From NCBI RefSeq assembly GCF_014647475.1, contig NZ_BMPG01000001.1, positions 558,001 through 622,000 on the forward strand: a stretch of DNA of 64,000 nucleotides, read 5' to 3'. Source of the DNA: Halocalculus aciditolerans. GTDB lineage: Archaea > Halobacteriota > Halobacteria > Halobacteriales > Halobacteriaceae. A program made the position numbers and the translations under genes. The notes beneath the pieces were generated by a model. That model saw nothing but the letters and a program-made list of their open reading frames with translations, searched no databases and was not told the DNA's origin. Shown one piece after another: positions 25,292 to 33,031 of this stretch (position 1 is the stretch's first letter; every line of letters begins with the position of its first letter).

Positions 25292-26901
25292 CGCTCCACC
25301 TCCGGCGCGTCGGCCGATTCGTCGCGCTCGGTGATGGCGTCGAGCGCGTCGACGACGCCGCCCATCTTCTGCTCCGTCTCCTCGAACTCGCTCTCGGGGA
25401 CGGAATCCGCGACGATGCCCGCGCCCGCGCGGACGCGGACAGTGTCGTAGTCGCGGCCGTGCTCGACTGTCGCGGTCCGGATGACGATGGCGAGGTCGGC
25501 GTCGCCGGTCCACGAGAAGTAGCCGACTGCGCCGCCGTAGATGCCGCGTGGCCGGGCTTCGAGCGCGTCGATGTACTCCATCGCGCGGAGCTTCGGCGCG
25601 CCGGAGAGCGTCCCGGCGGGGAACGACGCGCGCACGGCGTCGAACGCGTCGTAGTCGTCGGCGAGCGTTCCCGTCACCGTCGATTCGATGTGCTGGACGT
25701 GGCTGTACTTGAGGACGCGCATGAACTCGGGGACGCGGACGCTCCCGGCCTCGCTGACGCGGCGGACGTCGTTCCGCGCGAGGTCGACGAGCATCGTGTG
25801 TTCCGCGCGTTCTTTCTCGTCGGCGAGCATCTCGCCGGCGAGCCGCCGGTCCTCGACGGGGCTCCCGCCGCGCGCGCACGTCCCCGCGATGGGGTTGTTG
25901 AGAACGCGCGTCCCCGCGACGGAGACGAGAGTCTCCGGGCTCGCGCCGACGACGGAGCGCTCCGGGCCGCGCAGGACGTACATGTACGGCGAGGGGTTGA
26001 CGTCCCGCAGCGACTCGTAGAGGCCGAGCGGGTCGAGGTCGCCCTCGATCTCCCGCGTTCGGCTGACGACGCCCTGGTAGAACTCGCCGTCGAGCACGGC
26101 CTCTTTCGCTTTCTCCACGGACTCCTCGTACGCGTCGCGCGGCGTCGTCTGCTCGCCGTGTTTCGTGAACCCGCCGGTCGCGGGGTCGGCGGCGTCGGCG
26201 AGCACGTCGGCGACGCGCTCGGCTTCCGCGTCGAGGCGGTCGTAGACGTCGCCCGGGTCGTCGCCGGGCGCGAGCACGGGCGTGCAGACGAGCTCCACTT
26301 CCGCCGTCGCCGCGTCGAACGTCACCGTCCGCGTGTTGAGCACGAACTCGGCGTCCGGCGTCGGCGTCTCCGCCGGCCGCTCCACGCCGACTTCCGCGAG
26401 GTGGAGGTCGTAGACCGCGTCGTACGCGAGGAAGCCCACGAACCCGCCCGTGAACGCCTGCCGGTCGCTGTCCGGGAACCCCCGACGCTCCACGTCCGGC
26501 AGTGCGTCTCGGAGCAAACCGAGGCAGTCACGGTCTCCACCGTCCGTCGAACCGGTGGCGACTGACACGTGTTCTGCGGCGCGTGAGTCGCGGCGGCGTT
26601 CCACCCCGGCGTCGCCGGCGTCGACGGTGACGACGGCGTCGGGGTCGTAGCCGACGAAGGAGTAGCGCGCGTGGCGTTCCTGGCCGTCCGTCGGCGGGCT
26701 GAACGCGCCGTCCGGGTCGCTCGCGGCGGTCTTAGGTGCGGATTCGAGGAGGAACGCGCGGTCGCCGTCCGCGAGCGCCGCGTAGGCGGCGAGCGGCGTC
26801 GTCTCCACGTCGAGCGTCGCGGTCGCGTACGCGACGACCGGGCCGTCGTCCGGCGCTGCGCGCTCCGTGAACGCCTCGCGCGTGCAGTCGAGCCCACTCA
26901 C
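25288..26901 (-). CDS. trpE: Anthranilate synthase component I (TrpE)
   Basis: A 537-residue chorismate-utilising enzyme converting chorismate to anthranilate. Seen: the N-terminal feedback-binding LLESA motif, FTGGFVGFLAYDAVYDL, and the catalytic C-terminal blocks GASPETLV, NPIAGTCARGG, FPAGTLSGAPKLRA and RAGAGIVADS. GTG start overlaps the trpF stop by 4 bp. The LLESA element predicts tryptophan feedback inhibition. Confidence 0.95.
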   Translation of the reverse strand: MSGLDCTREAFTERAAPDDGPVVAYATATLDVETTPLAAYAALADGDRAFLLESAPKTAASDPDGAFSPPTDGQERHARYSFVGYDPDAVVTVDAGDAGVERRRDSRAAEHVSVATGSTDGGDRDCLGLLRDALPDVERRGFPDSDRQAFTGGFVGFLAYDAVYDLHLAEVGVERPAETPTPDAEFVLNTRTVTFDAATAEVELVCTPVLAPGDDPGDVYDRLDAEAERVADVLADAADPATGGFTKHGEQTTPRDAYEESVEKAKEAVLDGEFYQGVVSRTREIEGDLDPLGLYESLRDVNPSPYMYVLRGPERSVVGASPETLVSVAGTRVLNNPIAGTCARGGSPVEDRRLAGEMLADEKERAEHTMLVDLARNDVRRVSEAGSVRVPEFMRVLKYSHVQHIESTVTGTLADDYDAFDAVRASFPAGTLSGAPKLRAMEYIDALEARPRGIYGGAVGYFSWTGDADLAIVIRTATVEHGRDYDTVRVRAGAGIVADSVPESEFEETEQKMGGVVDALDAITERDESADAPEVER

Positions 26902-27551
26902 GGCGTCACGACCTCCGCGTCTCCATGCTCCGCGTTCCGCACGAATCGCCGGACGGCGTCGTTGTCTTTCTCGCCGCCGCGGGCTTCGACGCCGGAGGCG
27001 ACGTCGACGCCGTAGGGTGCCACGACGCCGACCGCTTCCGCGACGTTGTCGGGCGTGAGGCCGCCCGCGAGGAGCACGGGGACGTCGAGGTCGCGCGCCA
27101 CGTCCGCGGTCGCCGGCCAGTCCGCCGTCTCGCCCGTGCCGCCCGCGCCCGCCGCGTCGAGAGAGTCGAGGAGCACCGCGTCGACCACGCCCGCGACGCG
27201 CGCCGCCTCTTCGGGGTTGGCGGCGTCGACGGCGGCGAGGAGCGCGCCGTCGAAGTTCGCCTTCACGTAGGCGAGGTCGCCGACGCCGAGTCCGCCGTGG
27301 AGCTGGATGGCGTCGACGCCGGCGTCCGCCGCGAGGCCGAGCGCCCGACCGGGCGTCTCCTGCATCGTCACGAGGACCGTGGTGACGAAGGGCGGGACGC
27401 GCGCGGCGAGTTCGGCCGCGCGCTCCACGGGAATCTCGCGCGGCGAGTCGACGGGGACGTCGACGAGGAAGCCGAGCGCGTCCGCGCCCGCGTCGACGGC
27501 CGCGTCGACGTCCGCTTCGCGGGTGAGCCCACAGACCTTCGCGCGCGTCAT
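26898..27551 (-). CDS. trpF: Phosphoribosylanthranilate isomerase (TrpF)
   Basis: A 217-residue TIM-barrel enzyme of tryptophan synthesis. The N-terminal KVCGLTRE holds the catalytic Cys, and VDAIQLHGG and the LLAGGLTPDNVAEAV phosphate-binding block are clear. It starts at an ATG that overlaps the trpD stop by 4 bp (ATGA) and ends in a 4-bp overlap with trpE. Confidence 0.95.
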   Translation of the reverse strand: MTRAKVCGLTREADVDAAVDAGADALGFLVDVPVDSPREIPVERAAELAARVPPFVTTVLVTMQETPGRALGLAADAGVDAIQLHGGLGVGDLAYVKANFDGALLAAVDAANPEEAARVAGVVDAVLLDSLDAAGAGGTGETADWPATADVARDLDVPVLLAGGLTPDNVAEAVGVVAPYGVDVASGVEARGGEKDNDAVRRFVRNAEHGDAEVVTP

Positions 27552-28555
27552 TGCGCGACCGACTCGGCGGTGAGGTCGTCGAGTTTCGCCGCGGCGTCAC
27601 CGGACGCGATGGCTTCGCGCGCGCGTTCGACGCCGCCTTCGAGCGAGTCGGCCTCGCCCGAGACGTAGATGGCCGCGCCCGCGTTCGCGAGGATGACGTC
27701 GCGCTTCGCGCCCGTCACGTCGCCCGTGACGATGCCGCGGAGGTCGCTCGCGTTCTCCTCCGGCGTCCCGCCCGCGATGGCTTCGACGGGTGCTCGTTCG
27801 ACGCCGATGTCCGCGGGTTCGAGCTCGTACTCCTCGATGTCCTCTCCTCGGACCTCCGCCACGGTCGTCGTGTCGTGGATGCAGATCTCGTCCATGCCGC
27901 TGCCGTGGACGACGAGCGCGTGCTCGACGGGCATGTGCGCCATCGCCCGCGCGATGACGGGGACGAGCTCCTCGCTGTAGACGCCGACGACCTGCGCGTC
28001 AGCGCCCGCGGGGTTCGTGAGCGGCCCGAGCACGTTGAACACCGTCCGCACGCCGAGTTCCTGCCGCGGCCCGATGACGGCCTTCATCGCCGGGTGGAAG
28101 ACGGTCGCGAGCATGAAGCCGATGCCGTCCTCCTCGATGGCTTCCTCCACGGCGGGCGGCTCTGCTTCGACGTCGACGCCCGCGACCTCCAGCACGTCCG
28201 CGCTCCCCGAGTTCGAGGAGACGGAGTAGTTCCCGTGCTTCGCCACCGGGACGCCCGCGCCAGCGGTCACGATCGCCGACGTGGTGGAGACGTTGATGGT
28301 GTCGTAGTCGTCGCCGCCCGTCCCGCAGGTGTCGACGAGCGGACGCCGGTCCGGGTCGATGGTCCGCGCGGCGTCCCGCATCCCCTGCGCGAATCCCGCG
28401 ATCTCCGCCTCCGTCTCGCCCTTCGCGCGCAACCCCGCGAGCAGCGCGCCGATCTGTGCGTCCGTCGCCCCTTCGAAGACCGCCGTCGCGGCGTCACGGG
28501 CGGCCTCGACGGAGAGGTCTTCGCCGTCCGTCACGCGCTCGATGTAATCCTGCAT
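27548..28555 (-). CDS. trpD: Anthranilate phosphoribosyltransferase (TrpD)
   Basis: A 335-residue enzyme joining anthranilate to PRPP. Canonical blocks are intact: DTCGTGGDD for PRPP, VAKHGNYSVSS, and FMLATVFHPAMK. The start is the ATG giving MQDYIERVTD; the further upstream in-frame start lies inside the promoter. First gene of the trpD-F-E-G cluster; trpC, trpB and trpA are elsewhere. Confidence 0.95.
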   Translation of the reverse strand: MQDYIERVTDGEDLSVEAARDAATAVFEGATDAQIGALLAGLRAKGETEAEIAGFAQGMRDAARTIDPDRRPLVDTCGTGGDDYDTINVSTTSAIVTAGAGVPVAKHGNYSVSSNSGSADVLEVAGVDVEAEPPAVEEAIEEDGIGFMLATVFHPAMKAVIGPRQELGVRTVFNVLGPLTNPAGADAQVVGVYSEELVPVIARAMAHMPVEHALVVHGSGMDEICIHDTTTVAEVRGEDIEEYELEPADIGVERAPVEAIAGGTPEENASDLRGIVTGDVTGAKRDVILANAGAAIYVSGEADSLEGGVERAREAIASGDAAAKLDDLTAESVAQ

Positions 28556-28587
28556 AGTGAACTCCAATGTCCGTTGTTGGCTTACGA

Positions 28588-28593
28588 TGTACA
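28588..28593. promoter_or_regulatory. TGTACA palindrome in the trp promoter
   Basis: A TGTACA dyad between the TATA-like element and the trpD start codon. TGTACA is the TRP-box bound by the TrpY repressor in Methanothermobacter; whether haloarchaea use it is unknown, and a single 6-bp match can be chance. Confidence 0.25.
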
Positions 28594-28605
28594 AGTCTGT
28601 CCATC

Positions 28606-28614
28606 AGTATAACT
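28606..28614 (-). promoter_or_regulatory. TATA-like element of the trp operon
   Basis: On the minus strand AGTTATACT, about 51-59 nt upstream of the trpD ATG, predicting a transcript start near 28580-28585 and a leader of roughly 25-30 nt. Confidence 0.5.
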
Positions 28615-28687
28615 CTTTCGCGCGGTCTTCCGATTCGAAACCGTCAAGTGTACCCCGCGGCTACGAAGAGATGCGAGGAAGCCCCGA

Positions 28688-28762
28688 GGGTTGGTGGTCT
28701 AGTCAGGCTATGACACCTCCTTGACATGGAGGAGGCCGGCGGTTCAAATCCGCCCCAACCCA
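28688..28762 (+). tRNA. tRNA-Val(GAC)
   Basis: A 75-nt tRNA. The acceptor GGGTTGG pairs with CCAACCC before discriminator A; anticodon GAC lies in CTCCTTGACATGGAG; GGTTCAAATCC is the T loop. No intron. It is divergent from the trp operon, about 130 bp from the trpD start. Confidence 0.95.
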
Positions 28763-28823
28763 CTTTCTGACGAAACAACGACGACGAGCGAAGCGAGGAG
28801 TCCGTTTTTCGCCGAAAGTGATC

Positions 28824-28891
28824 GGGCGGATTTGAACTAGGGAGCAACTCGGAGAGTTGCGACTGAGGTTCACAATCCGCCCCACCCCACT
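28824..28891. repeat. tRNA-3'-end-like hairpin element downstream of tRNA-Val
   Basis: The left arm GGGCGGATTTGAAC (28824-28837) pairs with the right arm GTTCACAATCCGCCC (28868-28882), with one bulged C. The inner stem GCAACTC (28844-28850) pairs with GAGTTGC (28854-28860) around GGA. The right arm and flank (28867-28891) nearly repeat the tRNA-Val 3' end at 28741-28764. Confidence 0.8.
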
Positions 28892-28964
28892 CTCTTATCC
28901 GGGTTTTCCCGGATTCAACGTTCTTCACTCCCCGCAGAAACGTCTGTGGTCGGGGGTGGTCTGC

Positions 28965-29075
28965 GTGAGTCAGACCACTTCGTTCGACCCGCCGATTTGC
29001 GAGTTCTGCGGCTGCTACATCACCGACGAGGACGCACCATGTCCCGCGCGTGACGACGGGAGGTGTTGTCCGTGA
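28965..29075 (+). CDS. Very small zinc-ribbon protein
   Basis: 36 residues from a GTG start. The core CEFCGCYITDEDAPCPARDD carries CxxC-x-C and further cysteines (GRCCP end), the pattern of haloarchaeal single-domain zinc-finger micro-proteins. Function unknown; relatives are linked to regulation or protein interaction. The stop overlaps the next frame by GTGA. Confidence 0.55.
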   Translation: MSQTTSFDPPICEFCGCYITDEDAPCPARDDGRCCP

Positions 29076-29184
29076 GTTCGCCGTCGACGCTCACGGAGGC
29101 CCGAGGAACTCGACCGCCGCGTCGGTGCGCCGCCGCGCCTGGTGCTCCCGGAGAAGTTCGAGCTCTCGTCGCTGGCGGGTAGGT
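29071..29184 (+). pseudogene. Frameshifted small gene remnant
   Basis: A GTG at 29071 overlapping the preceding stop opens VSSPSTLTEA; after a likely 2-bp loss near 29102 the sequence continues in another frame as EELDRRVGAPPRLVLPEKF. Read together these make a plausible haloarchaeal N-terminal helix and strand. No family recognised. Confidence 0.35.
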
Positions 29185-29300
29185 GTACATCTCTCCTCCC
29201 GGTTTCCGGCGGTCGTAGCCGACGTGCTTTCTGTCGCTGGTGGTTTACTGCTGGGTGAGGATACGCGGTACTTCTCTCCAGTTCGAAACGCGTTCGCCGC

Positions 29301-30083
29301 CTACTGGTTCTCGTAGCGGTCGTGCCAGTCGCCGAACTGGCCGGTGAGCGCGCCGAGCGTGGAGCCGACGTTGAGGACCTGGTAGCCGTCGTCGACTTTC
29401 TCGATGACGTCGTCCATGCCGGCGGTGAGGTTGCCGACGGGGACGCCGTGGTCGAGCGCGGAGTCGCGGATGGTTTCGACGGCCGCCCGGACGTCGGGGT
29501 GGTCGCGTTCGCCGGGGTGGCCGAGGGAGACGGAGAGGTCGTTCGGGCCGGCGAAGACGAAGCCGAGCTGTGGGACGGAGAGGATGTCGTCGATGTTCTC
29601 GACGGCGGCGGCGGTTTCGAGGGTGACGCCGACGACGACTTCTTCGTCTTCGGTCGCGGGATAGTTCTCGGCGCGGCCGTAGCGGGCGGCGCGGGGGCCG
29701 GCGAGCCCGCGGTTTCCGGGTTCGCCGTCGACCTCGAAGTAGGCGGCTTCGACGGCTTCGCGGACGTCGGCGGCGGTGTCGGCGCGCGAGAGGAAGACGT
29801 TGCGCGCGCCCGCGTCGAGGACTTTCCGGACCATCGCGGGGTCGCCGGCGGGCACGCGGACGAGGAGTTCCGTGTCGGTGAGTTCGGCGGCGCGCAGGAG
29901 GCCGTCGAGGCGCTCGCCGTCCATCGGGCTGGGGCCGGCGTGCTCTAAGTCGATCCAGACGAAGTCGAAGCCGAACTCGCCGAGGAGTTCGACGGCGGCG
30001 GGCGTGTAGGTGTTGTCGAGCACGCCGAACGCGGGGTCGCCGGCGTCGAGGATGTGTTTCAGGGAGTTCTCTCGCGGGTTCAT
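29301..30083 (-). CDS. HpcH/HpaI family aldolase
   Basis: A 260-residue class II aldolase/citrate lyase-fold enzyme, probably cleaving a 2-keto-3-deoxy acid such as 4-hydroxy-2-oxo-heptanedioate to pyruvate and an aldehyde. Seen: WIDLEHAGPSPMD (metal and base region), LVRVPAGDPAMVRKVLDAGA, and FAGPNDLSVSLG. The start is the ATG giving MNPRENSLKH. Monocistronic; the physiological substrate is unclear. Confidence 0.85.
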   Translation of the reverse strand: MNPRENSLKHILDAGDPAFGVLDNTYTPAAVELLGEFGFDFVWIDLEHAGPSPMDGERLDGLLRAAELTDTELLVRVPAGDPAMVRKVLDAGARNVFLSRADTAADVREAVEAAYFEVDGEPGNRGLAGPRAARYGRAENYPATEDEEVVVGVTLETAAAVENIDDILSVPQLGFVFAGPNDLSVSLGHPGERDHPDVRAAVETIRDSALDHGVPVGNLTAGMDDVIEKVDDGYQVLNVGSTLGALTGQFGDWHDRYENQ

Positions 30084-30196
30084 GCTGTCAACCTCGCTGG
30101 GAGTCGGGAAAAAACCGCGGGCCGCGGCGCGCGCCACCGCCAGCGGCGCGTGCTGGTGGGCGTAGGTCTTTGGCGGCGGCGGGTGATGGGTGACCT

Positions 30197-31624
30197 ATGA
30201 CGCACGTCGTGCTCATCGGCGCGTACGGGAGCGCGGGCTCCGCCGTCGCGGAAGTGCTCGCGGACGCGGAGGGCGTGGAGTTGACGATGGTCGACGACGG
30301 CGACCCGGGCGGCGGGCTCTGCATCCTCCGCGGGTGTATGCCGTCGAAGGAGGTGCTCTCCGCGGGCGAGCACAAGCACCAGGCGGAGCACGACCCGCGG
30401 TTGAACGCCGCCGTCGCGCCCGACGTCGACGCCATCGTCGAGCGGAAGGACGAGAACACGGGGCGGTGGGCGGGCTACCGCCGCGACGCCATCCACGACC
30501 TCGCCGAGCGCGACGGCGTCGAGTTCATTCACGACACCGCGCGCTTCGTCGACGCCGAGGAATCCCGCTCGTCGACCGACCGGCCGGAGACTGAGAGACA
30601 CACCGTAGCCGTCGGCGACCGCGAAATCGAGGCGGACTACGTGGTCGTCGCCACCGGCTCCTCGCTGAACGTCCCGGACCTGCCGGGCATCGAGGACGTC
30701 GACTACTGGGACTCCGCGCGCGTCCTCGACGCGACCGAGTTCCCCGACTCCGGCGTCGTGATGGGCTTCGGGTTCGTCGGCCTCGAACTCGCGCCCTACC
30801 TCGCCGAAGTCGGCGACGTGGACCTCACGGTCATCGAGCACGACGAGCGGCCGCTGGACGACGCGCCGGACCGCCTCGGCGACGACCTCCTCGACTGCTA
30901 CCGCGAGGAGTACGACATCGACGTGCGCACGAGCGTGCGCGAGGAAGCCGTCGAGGAAACTGACGAGGGCGTCGCCGTCCACCTCGATGACGGGTCGACG
31001 GTCGAGGCGGACGACCTCTTTCTGTTCACTGGTCGCGTGCCGACACTCGACGGTCTCGGTCTGGAACACACCGCGGTCGACCCCGGGGAAGGCTGGGTCG
31101 CAGAGACGATGCAGGCGCGCGGCGACGAGCGCGTCTTCGCCGTCGGCGACGTCACCGGCCGCGAGCAAGTCCTCCACGTCGCGAAAGAGGAAGGCTACAC
31201 CGCGGGGCGAAACATCCTCGCGCACGCTCGCGGCGAGGAGTTAGAGACCTACGACCCGACCGTTCACCGCGTGGTCTTCTCCGGCCTCGGGACCTACCCG
31301 TACGCGCGCCTCGGCCACACCGCCGACGCCGCGCGCGAGGCCGGCTACGACCCCATCGTTGTCTCCCGCGACGCGAGCGACGACGGCGTCTTCGAGGCGA
31401 AAGTCGTCCCGCGCGGCGGCGCGGACCTCGTCGTCGCCCAGGACGGCACGGTGCTCGGGTATCAGGGCCTCCACTACCACGCCGACGTCATGGCGAAAAC
31501 GATGCAGGTAATCGTCGAGCTCGGTCTCGACGTCCGCGACCTCCCGAGTCGCGCCTACCACCCGACGACGCCCGAAATTCTCGACGGTCTCTTCCGGGAC
31601 GCCGTCGACGAACTCGACGCCTAG
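30197..31624 (+). CDS. Dihydrolipoyl dehydrogenase-like flavoprotein disulfide reductase
   Basis: A 475-residue pyridine-nucleotide disulfide oxidoreductase. Redox-active pair in LCILRGCMPSK, NAD-binding MGFGFVGLELA, FAD-binding FAVGDVTGREQVLHVA, and a C-terminal dimerisation domain ending in YHPTTPEILDGLF. The first FAD loop reads GAYGSAGSA, an unusual form of GxGxxG. No E1/E2 genes are adjacent, so it may be a paralogue with another disulfide substrate. Confidence 0.85.
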   Translation: MTHVVLIGAYGSAGSAVAEVLADAEGVELTMVDDGDPGGGLCILRGCMPSKEVLSAGEHKHQAEHDPRLNAAVAPDVDAIVERKDENTGRWAGYRRDAIHDLAERDGVEFIHDTARFVDAEESRSSTDRPETERHTVAVGDREIEADYVVVATGSSLNVPDLPGIEDVDYWDSARVLDATEFPDSGVVMGFGFVGLELAPYLAEVGDVDLTVIEHDERPLDDAPDRLGDDLLDCYREEYDIDVRTSVREEAVEETDEGVAVHLDDGSTVEADDLFLFTGRVPTLDGLGLEHTAVDPGEGWVAETMQARGDERVFAVGDVTGREQVLHVAKEEGYTAGRNILAHARGEELETYDPTVHRVVFSGLGTYPYARLGHTADAAREAGYDPIVVSRDASDDGVFEAKVVPRGGADLVVAQDGTVLGYQGLHYHADVMAKTMQVIVELGLDVRDLPSRAYHPTTPEILDGLFRDAVDELDA

Positions 31625-31728
31625 CCCTCCGCGAGCGGCTCCCCGCAGTCGGGGCAGGCGTCGTCGGTGATGTCGCAGGTCGCATCGCAGGCCGGACAGA
31701 CTCGAAGGTAGCATGCCGGGTCTCCCAT
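31621..31728 (-). CDS. Very small two-motif zinc-ribbon protein
   Basis: 35 residues, MGDPACYLRVCPACDATCD... with CPAC near the middle and CPDCG near the C terminus, giving four ligands for one zinc ribbon. Small CPxC/CPxCG proteins are known in haloarchaea, with regulatory roles suspected. The ATG at 31728 has a purine-rich CCCCC/GGGGG context rather than a clear ribosome site. Its stop shares CTAG with the stop of the convergent flavoprotein gene. Confidence 0.6.
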   Translation of the reverse strand: MGDPACYLRVCPACDATCDITDDACPDCGEPLAEG

Positions 31729-31825
31729 GGGGGACGGTACCGTCCGACGACGTATCGGTGTTTCGGCGCGTCACGACCGCCTGCAACAACCTTCAAGAGT
31801 GTCGGCCGTGAATCCAGAGTACGCT

Positions 31826-32968
31826 ATGGACATCGCTGATATCGCGACCCCGGACTACGTCGAGGTCGAATCCGAAGACCGTCTCGGCAAAGTCCGTTCT
31901 CTCTTCGACGAGGAGAACCCGAAAGGCATCATCGTGATGGAGGCCGGCCAGTACGCCGGCGTCATCACCGAGCGCCAGCTGCTCCGCTCGCACATCGACG
32001 ACGACACGAAGGCGCACGCGATGATGAAGCCCGCGCCGAAAATCGACCGCACCGAGGACATCCGAGAGACCGCGCGGATGCTCGTCGAGGGTAACACGAA
32101 GGTCGCCCCCGTCTTCGAGGCCGACCGCCTCTGGGGCATCATCACCGAGGACCAGATCCTCGACGCCGTCCTCGACAGCCTCGACGCGCTCGACGTCGCC
32201 GACATCTACACCGCGAACGTCATCACCATCGACGAGGACGACACGATGGGCCGCGTCATCAACCTCCTCCGCGAGAACGGCATCAGCCGCCTCCCCGTCG
32301 TCGACGAGGACGGCTTCCTCACCGGCGTCGTCACGACGAACGACATCGTCGACTTCGTCGTCCGCCAGGGCGACAAGACGACGCGCGGCGACCGCAGCGG
32401 CGAAATCGAACGCCTCCTCGACCTCCCGGTCTACGACGTCATGTCGAGCCCGGTCGAGACCGTGGCGCTCGAAACGTCCGTCGAAGACGCCGTCGCGACG
32501 ATGCTCGAGAACGACTACTCCGGCCTCGTCGTGACCGACCCCGACGACGACCGCGTCGTCGGCGGCGTCCTCACGAAGACGGACGTGCTCCGCGCGCTCT
32601 CCTACACCGAGGAGGAGACGATGGACGTCCAGATCACGAACATCGACCTGCTCGAAACGCTCTCGCGCGACGACGTCCGCGAGACCATCAGCAAGGTCGC
32701 CTCGAAGTACGCGGAGATGGACGTCCTGCACGCGCACGTCCGCTTCCACCAGCACAAGGAGAAGCTCCGCGGCACCGCCCTCATCCAGTGTCAGATTCGC
32801 CTCCGCACCAACAAGGGCCAGGCGATGGGGACCGGCGAGGGCTACGGCGCGGACAACGCCTTCCACGTCGCCGTCGACAAGCTCGAACGCAACGTCCTCG
32901 AAATGAAGGGCATCCAGGCGGACGAGGAGTACGAAGGCCAGCTCCTCCGGAAGCTCAACCAGCTCTAA
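31826..32968 (+). CDS. Four-CBS-domain protein fused to an HPF/S30AE-like domain
   Basis: A 380-residue cytoplasmic protein. Residues 1 to about 265 carry four CBS repeats in two Bateman modules (sites such as GVITERQLL, GIITEDQILD, GVVTTNDIVDF and GVLTKTDVLRAL), which usually bind adenine nucleotides. Residues 280-375 (VASKYAEMDVLHAHVRFHQH, then AFHVAVDKLERNVLEMKG) resemble the ribosome hibernation factor fold. ATG at 31826; an upstream GTG-type extension is not conserved-looking. Confidence 0.85.
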   Translation: MDIADIATPDYVEVESEDRLGKVRSLFDEENPKGIIVMEAGQYAGVITERQLLRSHIDDDTKAHAMMKPAPKIDRTEDIRETARMLVEGNTKVAPVFEADRLWGIITEDQILDAVLDSLDALDVADIYTANVITIDEDDTMGRVINLLRENGISRLPVVDEDGFLTGVVTTNDIVDFVVRQGDKTTRGDRSGEIERLLDLPVYDVMSSPVETVALETSVEDAVATMLENDYSGLVVTDPDDDRVVGGVLTKTDVLRALSYTEEETMDVQITNIDLLETLSRDDVRETISKVASKYAEMDVLHAHVRFHQHKEKLRGTALIQCQIRLRTNKGQAMGTGEGYGADNAFHVAVDKLERNVLEMKGIQADEEYEGQLLRKLNQL

Positions 32969-33031
32969 GCCGCGCGACCCACTGTTCCTCGTTCTTTCAC
33001 GCCGCGTAGCCAACCGGCCGCGCGTCGTCGG

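Noticed and set aside
28644-28928. Minus-strand frame across tRNA-Val
   Set aside because: It reads through the antisense of the tRNA gene and the hairpin element; not a protein gene.
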